Positions 23,736 through 35,879 of a stretch of 64,000 nt of DNA are shown here, in pieces. The translations under genes and the position numbers were made by a program. Positions within the stretch are counted from its first letter, which is position 1, and every line of letters begins with the position of its first letter. The notes below the pieces were generated by a model. It was given only the letters and a program-made list of their open reading frames with translations, had not been told where the DNA came from and ran no database searches. The DNA is from Halichondria panicea (taxonomy: Eukaryota; Porifera; Demospongiae; Suberitida; Halichondriidae), in the NCBI RefSeq assembly GCF_963675165.1, contig NC_087379.1:3721442-3785441 (forward strand). The letters are read 5' to 3'.

Positions 23736-24179
23736 TAACTGATTTTATTTATTTGATTCCTCTACAATATGATTGTGTACAGACAAGAAAATACATGTTA
23801 AAAAGTGTTGCTTTGAAAATTTAATAGTTAAAACTCACTTACAAAAATTTTGTTCAATTTAAGTCGCCTATCAATAGGAGCTTACCTTTTCAAATACTAG
23901 TCTTGCAAAATACATTCTCCGGCAGTGGTACTTTTTTGCCAAAGACACCTCACATGACATGTACTTGTACAAACCAATACAGCTTGTGCTGGGATCGATC
24001 AATTTTTATCAAACATCCTCACATTTTTACACATTTTTCACATACAATGGGGATGCTCTAAAACAGCCCTCAACTTCCACTAGTTTGTGGTTTAGGAAGT
24101 ATTATCTAGTCATTATCTTGTACTACAACTAAGTGGTGAAATTTCATTGTTGTGAAACAGCGGTGTAAAAGCTTGTTTT
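23736..24179. other. Unassigned sequence
   Basis: AT-rich; nothing recognised between the two transposon remnants. Confidence 0.4.
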
Positions 24180-24868
24180 CAACTCTTCAAGTCTCTGCGA
24201 GGAAATGTCTCGAAACCAAGAGCCACTCTGTGATCGATTGATGACCTTCCCACCGTCAAATTTAGCAGATTTGTTGTCGAGATGCTTTGTTCACAAGTCG
24301 ATTTAGTTGTACCTGAATGTCATGGTAAAGTCGTGGGTCCACGTTTGTTGGTGTGTGTCCACCTTGTCGAGCTTCCAATCGTACCATCGGATCGTCATCA
24401 ACATCAACAATACCTGTGATTACCTCTATTAATGTTATGTTTTTACTGCAAGTCACCACGTTTTAGTGATGTTGCTTTCTTGTTTTTAGTGTGAGTCCAC
24501 AAGGGGATGCTTCCCTTGTAGGATGCTCACACTTGCAAAGCGTGATTCGCGCATTCCAGCTTCTTGATGGCATGTCCCCACCCTCTGTATGAGCGATGCA
24601 CAGAACTATCTCTATCTCCGTCTCCTATGAAGTGTATGTACCGTACCGCACACCATGGACTCAGATGACTTTTTCCAGTTGCGTTCCAGTTGCGGAAACA
24701 AGCATGCTTATCAGGCGAGATGTTTCGTGCACAAGCATGGCAGTACTTATTTCGCACGCCGGTCTTCTTGCCGATAATGATGGCAACACCTGAGTTTGCA
24801 TTGTAGGAGTGCCGCTTGCTCCATCTATGTGTATTTCTCTCAGTTGAGATGAAGCTCGCTTTCGTCAT
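24180..24868 (-). pseudogene. Mutator-like transposase fragment
   Basis: Complement strand, in order: KRHSYNANSGVAIIIGKKTG, VRNKYCHACARNISPDKHAC, FRNWNATGK, YIHFIGDGDRDSSV and KKLECANHAL (24868-24527), then DDDPMVRLEARQGGHTPTNV and DPRLYHDIQVQLNRLVNKA (24400-24270), then KFDGGKVINRSQSGSW (about 24255-24205). This motif order matches, from memory, the Mutator-like (MULE) transposase domain family abundant in cnidarians. Pieces between KKTG and VRNKYC and between NATGK and YIHF are missing relative to that family. Inactive. Confidence 0.75.
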
Positions 24869-25104
24869 GGTGGGTTACACTCATTTGCTCCACTCATTTG
24901 CTCACCCCGCACTCCCACTATGTGTATTTCTCTCAGTTGAGATGAAGCTCGCTTTCGTCATGGTGGGTTACACTCATTTGCTCCACTCATTTGCTCACCC
25001 CGCACTCCCACTATGTGTATTTCTCTCAGTTGAGATGAAGCTCGCTTTCGTCATGGTGGGTTACACTCATTTGCTCCACTCATTTGCTCACCCCGCATTC
25101 CCAC
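24826..25104. repeat. 93-bp tandem triplication
   Basis: Three near-identical copies starting at about 24826, 24919 and 25012; on + each encodes LCVFLSVEMKLAFVMVGYTH plus 11 residues. The first copy overlaps the upstream edge of the Mutator-like fragment. Near-identity means a recent event or a collapsed/expanded assembly. Confidence 0.95.
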
Positions 25105-26700
25105 CTAAAAACAGATTTGTAAACGATTTGTGTGCGCCTTTGATGTGTCCAGGTTGAAGAACATTTCGCAATTGTTACATTCGGCCTTCAGATTGAAGTG
25201 GAGCTACTCGAGTGTTGTGTCAGCATCCTGTCAGTATACTTTTGTCCCAATTTTTGTCCGCACCGGTACCTGTCATGGAGGTATGAATCTTTGCTGGCCA
25301 CTTCTTCACATACACATGCCTGTAACTATTTTATTTTATTCATTCTTCTTACTTCCCATCTCATAGATCTCATAGAAAAGCTCTCCTTTGTATGCATCTA
25401 TGTTGTTTGCGGTACAGGCATTACCAGCTCTAAGCTGTAACTTACTTTTGTCGTCAAAATTTAGAGTCGGTTGAACTATAACTTCAATTGCCAGCATGAA
25501 CGCGGAAGGGGCAGTGCGACACGAAGAGAAATGTTGAAAATTGTTAAGCCAGCCGTAGCTAGCCCACCAGCTGGGCTAGCGTAGTTTTTGCTACTTACCA
25601 CCTACCACCTACCACCTACTCGTGGCACGTGTGTCGCCCTGTCTTGCTTTATACTTTATACTTGCTTTATACCAGTTAGCTGGGCTAGGTGGCCTTTCGA
25701 TCGGTGGGGTGGGGAGGGCTGTTTGCTGAAATAAGTGTTTGCTGAGCTTGCCCTAGATGGGTGTGGCCCGTAAGCAGGAATACCTATCTGATGCCTGCAG
25801 TTTGTGGTTAGAGGCGTTATTAATGATATTCATAGTTAGTACGCACATCTAACCACAATTGCGTACATGAATGATTCAAACGTTTATCATCACTTGCACT
25901 TCAACATTTGCACTTCTACATTTACACAGTATTGACATTGCATGAATATTGATCTTTTTGCAGGATCTACAGAACGTGTTTTGTATATACATGAATGAGT
26001 CTAGATGGGAGTGCTAGATGGGAGTGCTGGTTGAGCTAGGGCGTCCCACTAGCACGTACCACGTACGCATTCCATACAGTGAAATTACAAAGAAAACCGC
26101 CCCCGCAACTCTCACCTCTCCCCCTCCCCACTGAGCGTGGGCTGAACAAGTGTGCAGAGGTTGTTATGAGAGAGTTCTCGTCCTCAGGTTCCTCGGCGAT
26201 CACGGATGTTCGTACTAGACTTTGTGGGTGCCAGCAAATCGCTCAGTCTAGCCGACGAGTCGGTACTTTCGCTTGTAGCTCCAAGTATTGTGTGATAGCT
26301 GCATCGAGTTCCAATTTGTTGTATCTTGATCTATCACTGCTAATTCTATCACTGCTAATTCATCTAGTATCTGAATAATTATGATAATGACAAAACACAA
26401 AAAATTGTTGCATGCTTTTGTAGTGCTAATTGAAGTGCTGGAACCATCAAAGTTTGTCTTTGCTTTCTCTATTGAAGGGCGATTTGTCTCGCTTGTGTCC
26501 TGACACACTTTTGATCATTTTGTGAGACCTGTCACTCTAAGGGAGTGATTTGTCTGATATTCAATTCCTCAAACATGCGCTTCACCATTGTGGCAAGTAA
26601 ATTGCGGCCAACCACTCTCATATTGAACCATGGCTCGTCGTCTCTCAGTGGTGTAGTATCTCGTGGCCTCCAATAATAATTACAACTCAGGAATACGACT
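25105..26700. other. Unassigned sequence
   Basis: Short ORFs at 25130-25440 and 26079-26378 (+) were examined and not recognised. GCTA-rich and CCACCTACCACCTACC short repeats near 25560-25620. Confidence 0.4.
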
Positions 26701-26708
26701 CAGGATCT

Positions 26709-27080
26709 TTAGATGGGATCTTCTTCAAGTAAAACTTTAGTCACACAACTTTGTCCCAGACCTATTTTTGGACCCATTTTCTGTGTAAATAACACTAACA
26801 CATTCACCTCCAAAATCTTCAAGAATTTAAAATCTTTATGCTCTTGTAGGTCCAAATTCAGAAGTGTGTGGAACCAACTCCGTCTTCTTTTAGTTGTTTT
26901 AATTGTCTCGCGACAGTATCTCTGATGCCTAGGTACACGTTTCTTGATAGGAACAGGGTCTTCTGGTTTAGCAGAACCAGACCAGGCCAAAAAAGTCCTC
27001 ACACACCATGCTGTATTATTATCTGGGACAAAATGTTTAGCCAGTCGCCTTTGCCTTTTTTTGGAGGTGTTCCAGCCTTA
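26709..27080 (-). pseudogene. Possible Crypton/ZMYM-type recombinase N-terminal fragment
   Basis: Complement strand: RLAKHFVPDNNTAWCVRTFL, AW and EDPVPIKKRVPRHQRY, then a Lys/Arg-rich run and QEHKDFKFLKILEVN. The pattern FVP-N-T-W-VRTF-W ... EDPVP is reminiscent of the N-terminal part of ZMYM2/3- and Crypton-like tyrosine-recombinase proteins. The catalytic region is not seen. This is a weak call; it could be another protein. Confidence 0.3.
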
Positions 27081-27970
27081 AAATTCAGCGACATTGACAG
27101 GGACAGGGACATCACTTTTAACTTGTCTCAAAAGTCAGCAAGTATAATACAATTGTCCCCTCCTAATTTGCTATTAATTTACGTCATGTTGTGTCATGTT
27201 GTGTCGGTATCGCATCAATATGGTATGACCTTTCTGTATTGTGACAGAGTGTGGAAATTGAAATGCAAAAATGCAAAACCCACACTAGAATGAACGAATT
27301 GGCCTAGCACCTGAAACTGTGACTTCTTTCGCATGAGCCATCTGTAGCACCCACACATCAATCAAATCGTTAACGATGCCGATGCAAATGCAGCACACTG
27401 ACCTGTGTGAAAAACATACATTTTATATCCTATCCTGCAGCATGGGAAGGCTTACACTATGACTCTTATACTTTTGTTGTCCATTTCATGTACTTGTTGG
27501 CCGACGTCAAGCGCCTGTTAAGTGTATTTACTAGATGTCTAATTCGCTGAATATAACATAACTAGTGTTCAAGCCTCTCGCCATGATTTGCTTTCGCGCA
27601 AAAGTATAGAAGAGGAAGTATAAAAGAGGAAAAGTGTATAAAATAATCTGTCTAAAACTGACTTCAATTGTATAATTATGGTATCATTGTTGTGTGTGTT
27701 TAGTGGCTGCTTCAATTAATTATAAGCGGAAGTGCATAATTTTACTAATCAGGACCGTAGTTCAGTAGTATATAATATCTAGTACATGCATATTAGAAAA
27801 TATGATTCTGCCAGGAGGATCTGGACTCTTGGATGTCACACATGGGGAATGAGCGCGCATGCGCATTACATCCACAGGAATAATTAAAGGGTGTGTCCAA
27901 TTTCACAAATGGCTACTGCTAGCTAGCTAGCTAGCTGTTTTAATTAACAGATATTTTCTGAGTCTTGTAG
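27081..27970. other. Unassigned sequence
   Basis: No recognised gene. A (GCTA)n run lies near 27918-27935. Confidence 0.4.
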
Positions 27971-28026
27971 CTAACAAAAAGCTAGTGCAAGGCTAACTCA
28001 TAGTTTGTGCGGACAGATGATGCTAT
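27971..28026 (+). repeat. AACAAAAAGCTAGTGC repeat, copy 2
   Basis: Same sequence as 14793-14852, followed by a tandem 'AAGTGGCCCCCAT' pair. Confidence 0.8.
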
Positions 28027-28639
28027 GTTTCTAAGTGGCCCCCATAAGTGGCCCCCATCCTGCCAACGATGAGAAAAGACATCAACTGTATGCTGAGAGT
28101 GTGGGTAGACGTTGGCTAGGAGGACAGTATAATCCGAAATGTGTAGTTTTAGTAAGTGATAAAATTTTACAGGTATGTACATGTACTTGTGTAGGAGATT
28201 CCACAATTGGCATATACCATGACTACACAGGAGACTAGAGCAAAGCAAATACTAATTCCTTATTACTATTACAGATCAAGGCAGAAACTGATGAGTATTT
28301 GCGCTGGTATGGACTTATAATTATCCTGTACACACCAATTATGTAGTAAATAAAACTCATTAATCATTAATTATTGTTAGTCGTCCATGTCATCGTCCTC
28401 AGCCTCTGACTCGCCAGAATACTCTGGTGGCATCACTCCGTTCACGTCATCATTCTGCTCCTCTACTACGTCATCTTCGATACGAAAGTTACATGTCAAA
28501 TGCCCTTACATTTACGTACACATTGTAATCATATCGAACAGGAATCTCCTCCTCAAATATCAGCTACATCGGGTCATTGTGTTCAAACACGACTAAATTT
28601 CTCGCTCTGTAAGCAAGGTGAATATACACGCTAACTATG

Positions 28640-28787
28640 TACAGTGGAACCTCCACCTCCGAATAAATGCCAGTTGCAATAACGGCCATAAAACGGCCAG
28701 GTACAAAACAACCACTCAACAAAGGGCACCTGTATAATGGCCAAAACAATGTTCCCCAAAGGTGTTCATTATAGAGGGGTTCAATAA
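28640..28787. mobile_element. Tigger/pogo-like short element
   Basis: Starts TA-CAGTGGAACCTCC, the Tigger/pogo terminus pattern. The degraded right end has GAGGGGTTCAATA. A related end ('GGGATTTCACTATA') occurs at about 54337. Immediately after 28780 a ~40-bp block is tandemly duplicated to 28855. Confidence 0.6.
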
Positions 28788-28855
28788 TATGTTAAGTATT
28801 AAGCTAACTAACAAAGGTGTTCATAATATGTTAAGTATTAAGCTAACTAAGTAAT

Positions 28856-29559
28856 TCGACTCATAGGATTTATGAAGAACGTTCAAGCGCTCTTTTTGTC
28901 TTAAAACTTAAAGACTTAAACCGTGTATCACGGTAAAGTACAGAGCACAGTCAATCACAATTTCATAGAACAGTATCAGTATTACTTGCCAAAGTTCGTG
29001 GCCGAAAAAGGCCTAATGAAATAGATCTAAATTCTGGTATGTCGAAGTTTGATCACCCATTCTCTGAACTGGACACCAAGGATAGTCAAGTTGTTAGGTA
29101 GGTTTAATTAGAACCATACAACCATACATTGAAAAATCACTCGTAACTATTTCCTACAGGTAGCCCAGACCCCGGGGGTAACCATGACATCATCATCGTT
29201 ACCTAGCCACCCCCAACTACCAACTAATTAGTGATTGTTTCACAATTATGTACACAGGCACAATGTACACAGGCACAAAGTGACTATAGACACTAACACT
29301 AAGTAAGTGTTCTCAATATTCTCACGGTGACATAGTTCGATCAGGATCTGCCGAAACTTCTCGAGGTCGTATCAGCAGACGCCCTTTTCCCGGGAAACGT
29401 TCTTCACCTACACACACGTACACACACGTTTACAGGTTCGCTCATGATATCCCGCTCATGATATCCACTGCTGTATTAACTAGCCTAAGCAAACCTATAC
29501 TGAAGCTATCAGAATACAGTATGTTGTCCATCTCCTTCAGGCTCCTTCAGGCTGAGGTA
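28856..29559. other. Unassigned sequence
   Basis: No gene recognised; contains short tandem duplications such as CGCTCATGATATCC twice near 29439. Confidence 0.4.
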
Positions 29560-29756
29560 GCTTCCTACCTAGTCCTCTCACTCTACAAGGCCAGCATCAC
29601 CGTCTTGAATAGATCTTGAAGTCATCATCAAACGGTCACTTTTCTTTCGACGGTACTGCACGAAGCGTACCTCGAAGCAAGATGTTGAAAATACCACGTG
29701 TGAAAAATCTCGGTCCGCTGGACAACATATGTCGTCCAAAGCCAGGAAAGGGTTAA
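29560..29756 (-). mobile_element. piggyBac-like 5' terminal fragment, inverted copy
   Basis: On the complement it starts TTAACCCTTTCCTGGC at 29756 and continues with AGAAAAGTGACCGTTTGATG, matching 13537-13860. Confidence 0.65.
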
Positions 29757-29927
29757 TTGTAAGTTGACACTTGTAGTCACCGTGATAGAGCATTTGTAGT
29801 AGGCAATTAGCCAGAAACCAGAAACTCAGAATCTAGTGCAATGATAGTTTTAAACTAGTACTACCATTCATACCATTCATAAACTTAAAACTTTCTTCAA
29901 ACCATATATGTGACCCTTAACGCGGGT

Positions 29928-30640
29928 ATACCGGAGTTTATTTTTATTGATCGGATAAAGCGTTCTCTAAGCTTCAAAATAATACCAAGATCGACCTCCT
30001 CTATCCGGAGATATGTAACGCTACGAAGTATTGCAACGCCCTCTTGAGCAGATGACGCTCAAACGTCATGAATAATTGAAGTTCAATTATTGATTTCCGG
30101 GCACTTCCATATACTCATAAAGCATAGTAAAAGATTTATGGAGAAAACGAGTTAATTAGATGAAGGCTAGGCATTCTAGACTCTCTCCAGCTAGATCTAG
30201 CACAAAGTCTCCCGTCGCTCCAATGGTAAGCTCTCATGTCTCATGTTTTGTTATCAGCTTGTACTTGTCATGTATCAGTAGATCGCTCACTTGCATGGAG
30301 CCTACAAAAAGTGTCTCTGTTCTTCATAAAGCTTAAAGGAAGCCTGTCTAATCTATTATAGGTGGTTAGTATTCGTCTATGCTAGATTCAACTTATTATT
30401 AGCCTTACAAGAAGTTTAATTTAGTATTGGTATCACTGCCATTGTGCTTAGTATTAGCAGGCCTGATGGGATGAGTGATCACATCCCAGGAAACCCTGTG
30501 AAATTGTCATATAAATGTTATATGGATGGTTCCCCCAGGTAGTGTCGGAGGCCTGAGAAACAATAGTCTATTGGCTAGAATGTAAGTGACATTGATATTG
30601 TGTCTATCTTAACTTACTACTTATCTGTAGGTTGTTATGG
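29928..30640 (+). repeat. Dispersed repeat D, longest copy
   Basis: Left part (30000-30190) is inverted at 18850-19005; right part (30230-30640) is inverted at 41937-42290 ('TATCACTGCCATTGTGC', 'ATATAAATGTTATA', 'AAGTGACATTGATATTGTGT'). Together these suggest an element of at least 700 bp. The product and class are unknown. Confidence 0.75.
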
Positions 30641-30837
30641 AGGGTTTATGAAGACAAGTGGCACGGGATACATACATCTAAAGAAACAAGAGTGGATCTA
30701 CGCCAAGCTAGCTAGCTAGATAGCTGCTCTTTCTAATGAATTTCTGTTGCTAAATTTAAGAAGAGAAGCTATAGTACTGGGCTGATGAAATAGTCCTGTA
30801 CAAGTTGTAATTAACAATAATAGGGAAATTCCCTGGG

Positions 30838-31472
30838 AACACACACGTATAATGTGTTCGAGCACGTTGGAGTTGGTACATGGTACACATACACCACCCA
30901 CACACACACAAACACCCCCCCACACACACACACACGGTACACACACGGTACACACACACCACACACACACACACCACACAAACACCACACCCACAAACAC
31001 ACACCACACACACACACACACACAAACATTGGTACACACACACACACACCACCCACACACACGTATTATGTCAGGTTGGAGTTGCTACATTGCTACATGG
31101 CACACACACCCACACACACACACGTTCGAGCACGTTGGGTTGCACACACACCACACACACACACACACACGTATTACGTCTTCGAGCACGTCTACATGGT
31201 ACACACACGGTACGGTACACACACACACACACATTATGTCTTCGAGAGTTGCTACATGGTACACATGCTACATGGTACACACACACATGGTACACACACA
31301 CATGGTACACACACACACACATACACACACACACACAACACACACACACACACGTTGGAGGGAGTTGCTACATGGTACACACTGCTACATGGTAACACAC
31401 GGTCCGGTACGGTACACACACACGCACACGCACACCACCCACATACACGCACACACACACACACGCTTATAG
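30838..31472. repeat. CA satellite block E with TACATGGTACACAC units
   Basis: CA tract interspersed with GTATTATGTC, TTCGAGCACGTTGGAG and TTGCTACATGGTACACAC blocks repeated about six times. It abuts the Helitron-derived frame at 31473. Confidence 0.9.
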
Positions 31473-31474
31473 TC

Positions 31475-32470
31475 TGTGGAATACGTAGCAGCAAACTCAG
31501 CTAAACACATGTTGTGCAGGTCCATGCTGATATCTGTCAATGAGGCTCTTTGAAACACATTAGTATCATCGTTGTCTAGTCTCTTGATTAGTGTCAACAA
31601 ATACAACAGCTCTACTTAGTTGCTTCAACGGTAACGATATACAGTTTCTTACTTCTCTATGGTTTAAGAAAGCAGAGCCAATTTTCTCAATTGAAACCTA
31701 AGTTCATCTGTTCTAACTTCAGGTGCTACTTGCTTTAGCAAAGCACCCATATAGCTTTCTCTGTTTTCATACATACGAAGCAACATACATTACACAAGCG
31801 TAAGCATTAAGGACATAGCATTAAGGACGGATTGTAATTCTGCTCATCAGGTGCACGCTTTAACAACACCGCAGTACCACTGTTCGTAACTTCTAATGCT
31901 TTGACATAGTATCAACATTTGCTTTAATAAGCACATCATCTATTGTATCAATATCACTGCAATCTGGTAATACTTTTCGTACTTTAACCAATTTTTATGA
32001 GCTTGTTCACACTGTTCGGGATCAAGGCACTGCTGAGCTATGATAGTCTGAACTGCTGTAACATCAAAACTAGCTCTTTCAATTTGCCATAAATAATTTG
32101 CCATCAATTTGCCCAGGATTATCAATAAATGCACATATGTCACTGTTACTAACCCACAGTACGTGGTGAACCTCGAGATTGAAATTCAATTCTTATAGCA
32201 TAATCGCTTTTTAGCACATCCTTGAAAAAAATCTAGCTGGATTCCATTTACTCTTTTCATCAAATGACATTGCTGTTCGTCAGTGAAATGCTGCCTGTAC
32301 TGCCTAGCAATAATTTGAATCATATCTGGCCATTTCATGTTTGCTGCTGACAATGTCAATGTGACCTAGCTGTCTTATCATTGTTCGCGGGGGAGAAACT
32401 TGTATGCTTTATCATTACGCACATGTTGACTTAAGAGTTCAGAGTTTTGTACTTGTGAAGCTTGTCACAC
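31475..32470 (-). pseudogene. Helitron Rep-region pseudogene
   Basis: Complement strand, in order: VRNDKAYKFL and MIRQLGHID (32440-32355), LTLSAANMKWPDMIQIIARQ (about 32355-32300), FTDEQ, DYAIRIEFQSRG (about 32205-32165), SPHHVLWVSNSDICAFIDNP (the HUH region, with the usual PHxH spacing shortened), TAVLLKRAPDEQNYNPS (about 31890-31835), YMGALLK and LRFQLRK (31760-31690), and MDLHNMCLAEFAATYSTDY (31530-31478). This is the Helitron_like_N/Rep order of eukaryotic rolling-circle transposons. Numerous frame breaks. No helicase domain was found; the frame runs straight into CA repeat block E. Confidence 0.8.
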
Positions 32471-32935
32471 GAGGGACGTGTTCGATGAATAGGTGGATGA
32501 TAGCGAAGCTGCGAACAGTGCAAGGACAGATTCGATCAGGTTGCTACATTCGACGAGCTCAATCACAAGGAAGAATTGTGTCATCACTTGTGGCTGGACA
32601 ATGAATGGTTGGGTATTAGCTGCATCCTAATGCAATAATAATTACTGATATATATATTCCTTACCAAAGAATGAAGGGGGTGTCCACCCATGTCAACGAA
32701 GTCATTAGATCTGTGACAATAAATAGGAAAATATGCACACATTATATACAAGTCATATGATTACTTATGCTATGAATATCTGCCTTAGCATACTCAACAA
32801 TAGATAAACTGTTCGTCCTTCTTCATTACAGTGATAAACAAACTCCATAACCACCTACACACTACACAAAACACACACAAAAACTGGTTACAACTAATTA
32901 CTTAGTGGAGTATTAGTGGAGTACGAGTAGTCATA
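32471..32935. other. Unassigned sequence
   Basis: May include more of the Helitron upstream of 32470, but no motif is recognisable. Confidence 0.35.
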
Positions 32936-33235
32936 TATGTGACAGGCTCGGAGCAGGCTACAATTGTTGAGATTTATATGCACATACCTCTTTTCATACC
33001 TGAGTTATGCGCGTTGGAATGAGACTCAAAGTTATGAAATAGCGGTATTGAGAAACGCCCACTTAAAGATAGCTAAATTGCAGATATTGGTATTGAGCAA
33101 TAGCCAGATTTATGGACTGCAGTAATCTCATAATAATTTTTCTTGGCTTATAGTTAATCTGATGCTCTGAATCCAACGCATTCCACCGAAGCGCTTTGAC
33201 TAAGCAGCCACTTACAAAACTAAAAGTACAAAACT
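32936..33235. mobile_element. MITE family 2, rearranged copy C
   Basis: Starts TATGTGACAGGCTC like copies A and B. Its first ~120 bp carry the central segment inverted ('CCTGAGTTATGCGCGTTGGAA'-type), then the normal order resumes (TTGAGCAATAGCCAGATTTA, TCTGATGCTCTGAATCCAAC). The right terminus is missing. Confidence 0.75.
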
Positions 33236-34009
33236 AACAGAGGACATATAGTGCTGGACGCATGTATCGTCCAGTATGTCTCCTTTCCCGATCCATTGAA
33301 CCAACAGGAGTCTCTCCTTTTTCTTGCAAGATTTCATTGGACGCTTTGAACGAGGACGAGCGCCAATATTTGGTGTAGGTCATCATCATTATCATCATTA
33401 CCCTTACTATACTTTGTCCGAGTTCGTAGTTTTTGATGAGACTTGTTGTTCACAGTTCAAGGGCCTAGAAGTAGGATTATTCACTTACTCAGTCTATGAT
33501 AATGAAGAATTCTGCCTCCTTGCAACGGCTGGATCCTGCCATCATACACGAGGCAGTGCCAGTGCTACAATCTTAGTTCTATTTTTCATTCTTAATTCTC
33601 ATTGTACTGTACAGGTTCGAGATATGTGAGGCAACATAGTATGGAAAAGGTCGAATTGCACTTGTATGGCTAATTGACCGATACTTTTGAATCCATAGAC
33701 TTCGACAGATTGTCAGATTGATCGATCGATGCAATAGAATCAGTCCCAGTTTCATCAGAGAATACTAGAGAATACTAGCTATGCCCACCAATTTGAGGTT
33801 CCACGTTAACAGAGTAGAGCACAGAGATGTGTAGTGTAGTGAAAATAATGAAAATAATGATCCCCTCGAAGTGAAGATAGAGATATGTACACAGACCACA
33901 GGGCGCCGTTACAGGACGTCCTCACAACGTCCTGATACGGGACCGTTGGGTCGACACTACTCGAATACCTGTAGGTGATATACACAGTTCATCTGTGTAG
34001 TGAACTGTG
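33236..34009. other. Unassigned sequence
   Basis: A 101-codon ORF (33324-33629, +) has no recognisable family. A perfect 10-bp inverted repeat, ACACAGTTCA / TGAACTGTGT, lies at 33982-34010. Confidence 0.4.
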
Positions 34010-34962
34010 TACTCTGTGTAGTTAAGGCCTGGGTCAGGCACTGATAAGATTCATCATTACCTACATTTAATGTAGGTGATGTAGATTAAGGTGATGTAGA
34101 TTATGTAGATTATGTAGTAGATTCATAACCATGTCACGTGTCAAGAAGAAGTCAAAGTACTTGCTTAGCTAGCTGCTGGAACTTAGAATCTTTAGCAACA
34201 AATGCGGTGGTAAGACTAGTTGATAGAGTAGGTTGTCATGATTATATGTGACAGGCTCTGGGAAAACAGACCAATTGGAGCAGACATTGGTATTGAGCAA
34301 TAGCCAGATTTATAGACTACAGTGTATAATCTCATAACTTTTTTTCTAGGCTTATAGTTATCTACAGTCTTTCTACTACCTCTCTGCAAAATCTGATGCT
34401 CTGAATCCAACTCTTTCCACCAAAGCGCTTTGTCTAAGCAGCCACCATTACCTTACTTTCCCCAATTTAGCAATCTTTGAGTGGGTGTTTCTCAATACTG
34501 CTGTTTTACAACTTCGAGTTTCCAACGCGCATAACTCAGGCATGGAACGAGGTAAGTGCAAACTAAGCACATCAATGCGTAGGCAATTCTTTGCTCTATC
34601 ATCTGGTATATAGATCGCAAAAATTATAGCTTGCGCCAATTGGTCTGTTTTCCCAGAGCCTGTCACATATTTCCAGCATGATTATGCCTTAGCTATAGCC
34701 ACTCTAGAGGTAGGCTATGCTGTGTATTCTTGAGATACAGTAACTCCTTATTAGTACCTAGCAATGATAAGTTCATCTAGCCTTGTTTTTGAAGCTTGAT
34801 CTTAGCATCTTCATGGCCGCATTTGTAGTTCTTCTTATTAAAAGTGGCATGACGTCATCACCAATTAGTTTTTTGGAAAAAGAAACTCAATGTATATTGC
34901 AAATAATACACTACATAATACAGCAGTAGTGTTAAATTTTGGTATTTACAGCCAGACAGAGT
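34010..34962. mobile_element. Element U copy 2, carrying a nested MITE
   Basis: Inverted relative to 20530-21234, starting TACTCTGTGTAGTTAAGGCC. The 9-bp GTGAACTGT occurs just outside both ends (34000-34008 and 34964-34972), suggesting a 9-bp target-site duplication as made by Mutator-like elements. MITE family 2 copy A is inserted at 34245-34670. Confidence 0.75.
34245..34670. mobile_element. MITE family 2, copy A (nested)
   Basis: 426 bp with ~34-bp inverted repeats beginning TATGTGACAGGCTCTGGGAA. Inserted inside element U at a position where the other U copy reads through (ATGATTATG-TTTCC). Related copies: 32936 and 39519. Confidence 0.9.
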
Positions 34963-35024
34963 AGTGAACTGTAAAGTGTACTGTAGCTGCAGGTATTAGT
35001 ACAGAATGGCTACTAAGGAGAGTT

Positions 35025-35720
35025 GTGGTTAGAGTTTTTGGACATTCGTACTCAATTATCTGCTGCAAGTTTAACATCGGTATCAAAAGAGAAAATTCTC
35101 CAATTCACCAATTCAAGAAAGATACAGACAATGCATTCCAATTAGCGGCTGTGTATAAGCAGTTTTGCAAAAGGCATGGAATTATCTGTCATTTGAAGCC
35201 CTCATTTGTCTCATTATATAAAAATCAGAGAGAAAAATCAGAGAGAAGACACTAGCTGCATCATCTTTTGAGAAGTCTTGAATGTATGAAACTACACTTG
35301 ATTGGTAAATCTGTTAGGTACTCAGGACACCGCTCGTCAAGAATTGATCAAGCTTACAACTGTTCGGCCCAACCACACTCCGACCTGTTAGTCAGTACAT
35401 GCGGGAAGATAACAGCAATATATTTTCCCCCCTAACGAGCTAAAAAAAACCCTAACGAGCTAAAAATAAAAGCTCCTTTGCAAACTCCTAATCAGTGGCT
35501 TAACCGAATTGACGCTTTGAAGCGTCAGCTGCACAATACCACACTTTTTGCTCATTTGGATTCTAGCCCAATCACCGAAGGTAGGGATGACGAGTTCACT
35601 GACCTGAGAAGACTTAGACACTTCCGAGTATGTTGTTACAATGCAAAAAGTTATTTCAAAAATTTTCAATTTACACCTAACATTGTACAGACACATTGTA
35701 CAGAAGATTATCATACAATC
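35025..35720 (+). CDS. Coding-looking ORFs, unrecognised, probably decayed
   Basis: Two open stretches on +: HQFKKDTDNAFQLAAVYKQF and CKRHGIICHLKPSF (about 35110-35205), then PNQWLNRIDALKRQLHNTTL and DDEFTDLRRLRHFRVC (35485-35635). Charged, low-complexity-free composition resembles real protein, but I recognise no family and the two are not in one frame. Confidence 0.25.
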
Positions 35721-35879
35721 ATTGTTCACATCAATAATTATTGTTCACATAATAACAGTACACAAAACACAGTACACAAAATACATAAAAAGACATAAAA
35801 AGGCAGGGAACAACCTGACCTCACACTAAAATGGTGTGGCCTACCTACTAACCTTTTGGATTATCATACAATCAATCAA

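Noticed and set aside
24816-25157. 113-codon + strand ORF with a threefold 31-residue repeat, which might suggest a repeat protein
   Set aside because: It is the antisense of a decayed Mutator-like transposase edge caught in a 93-bp triplication.
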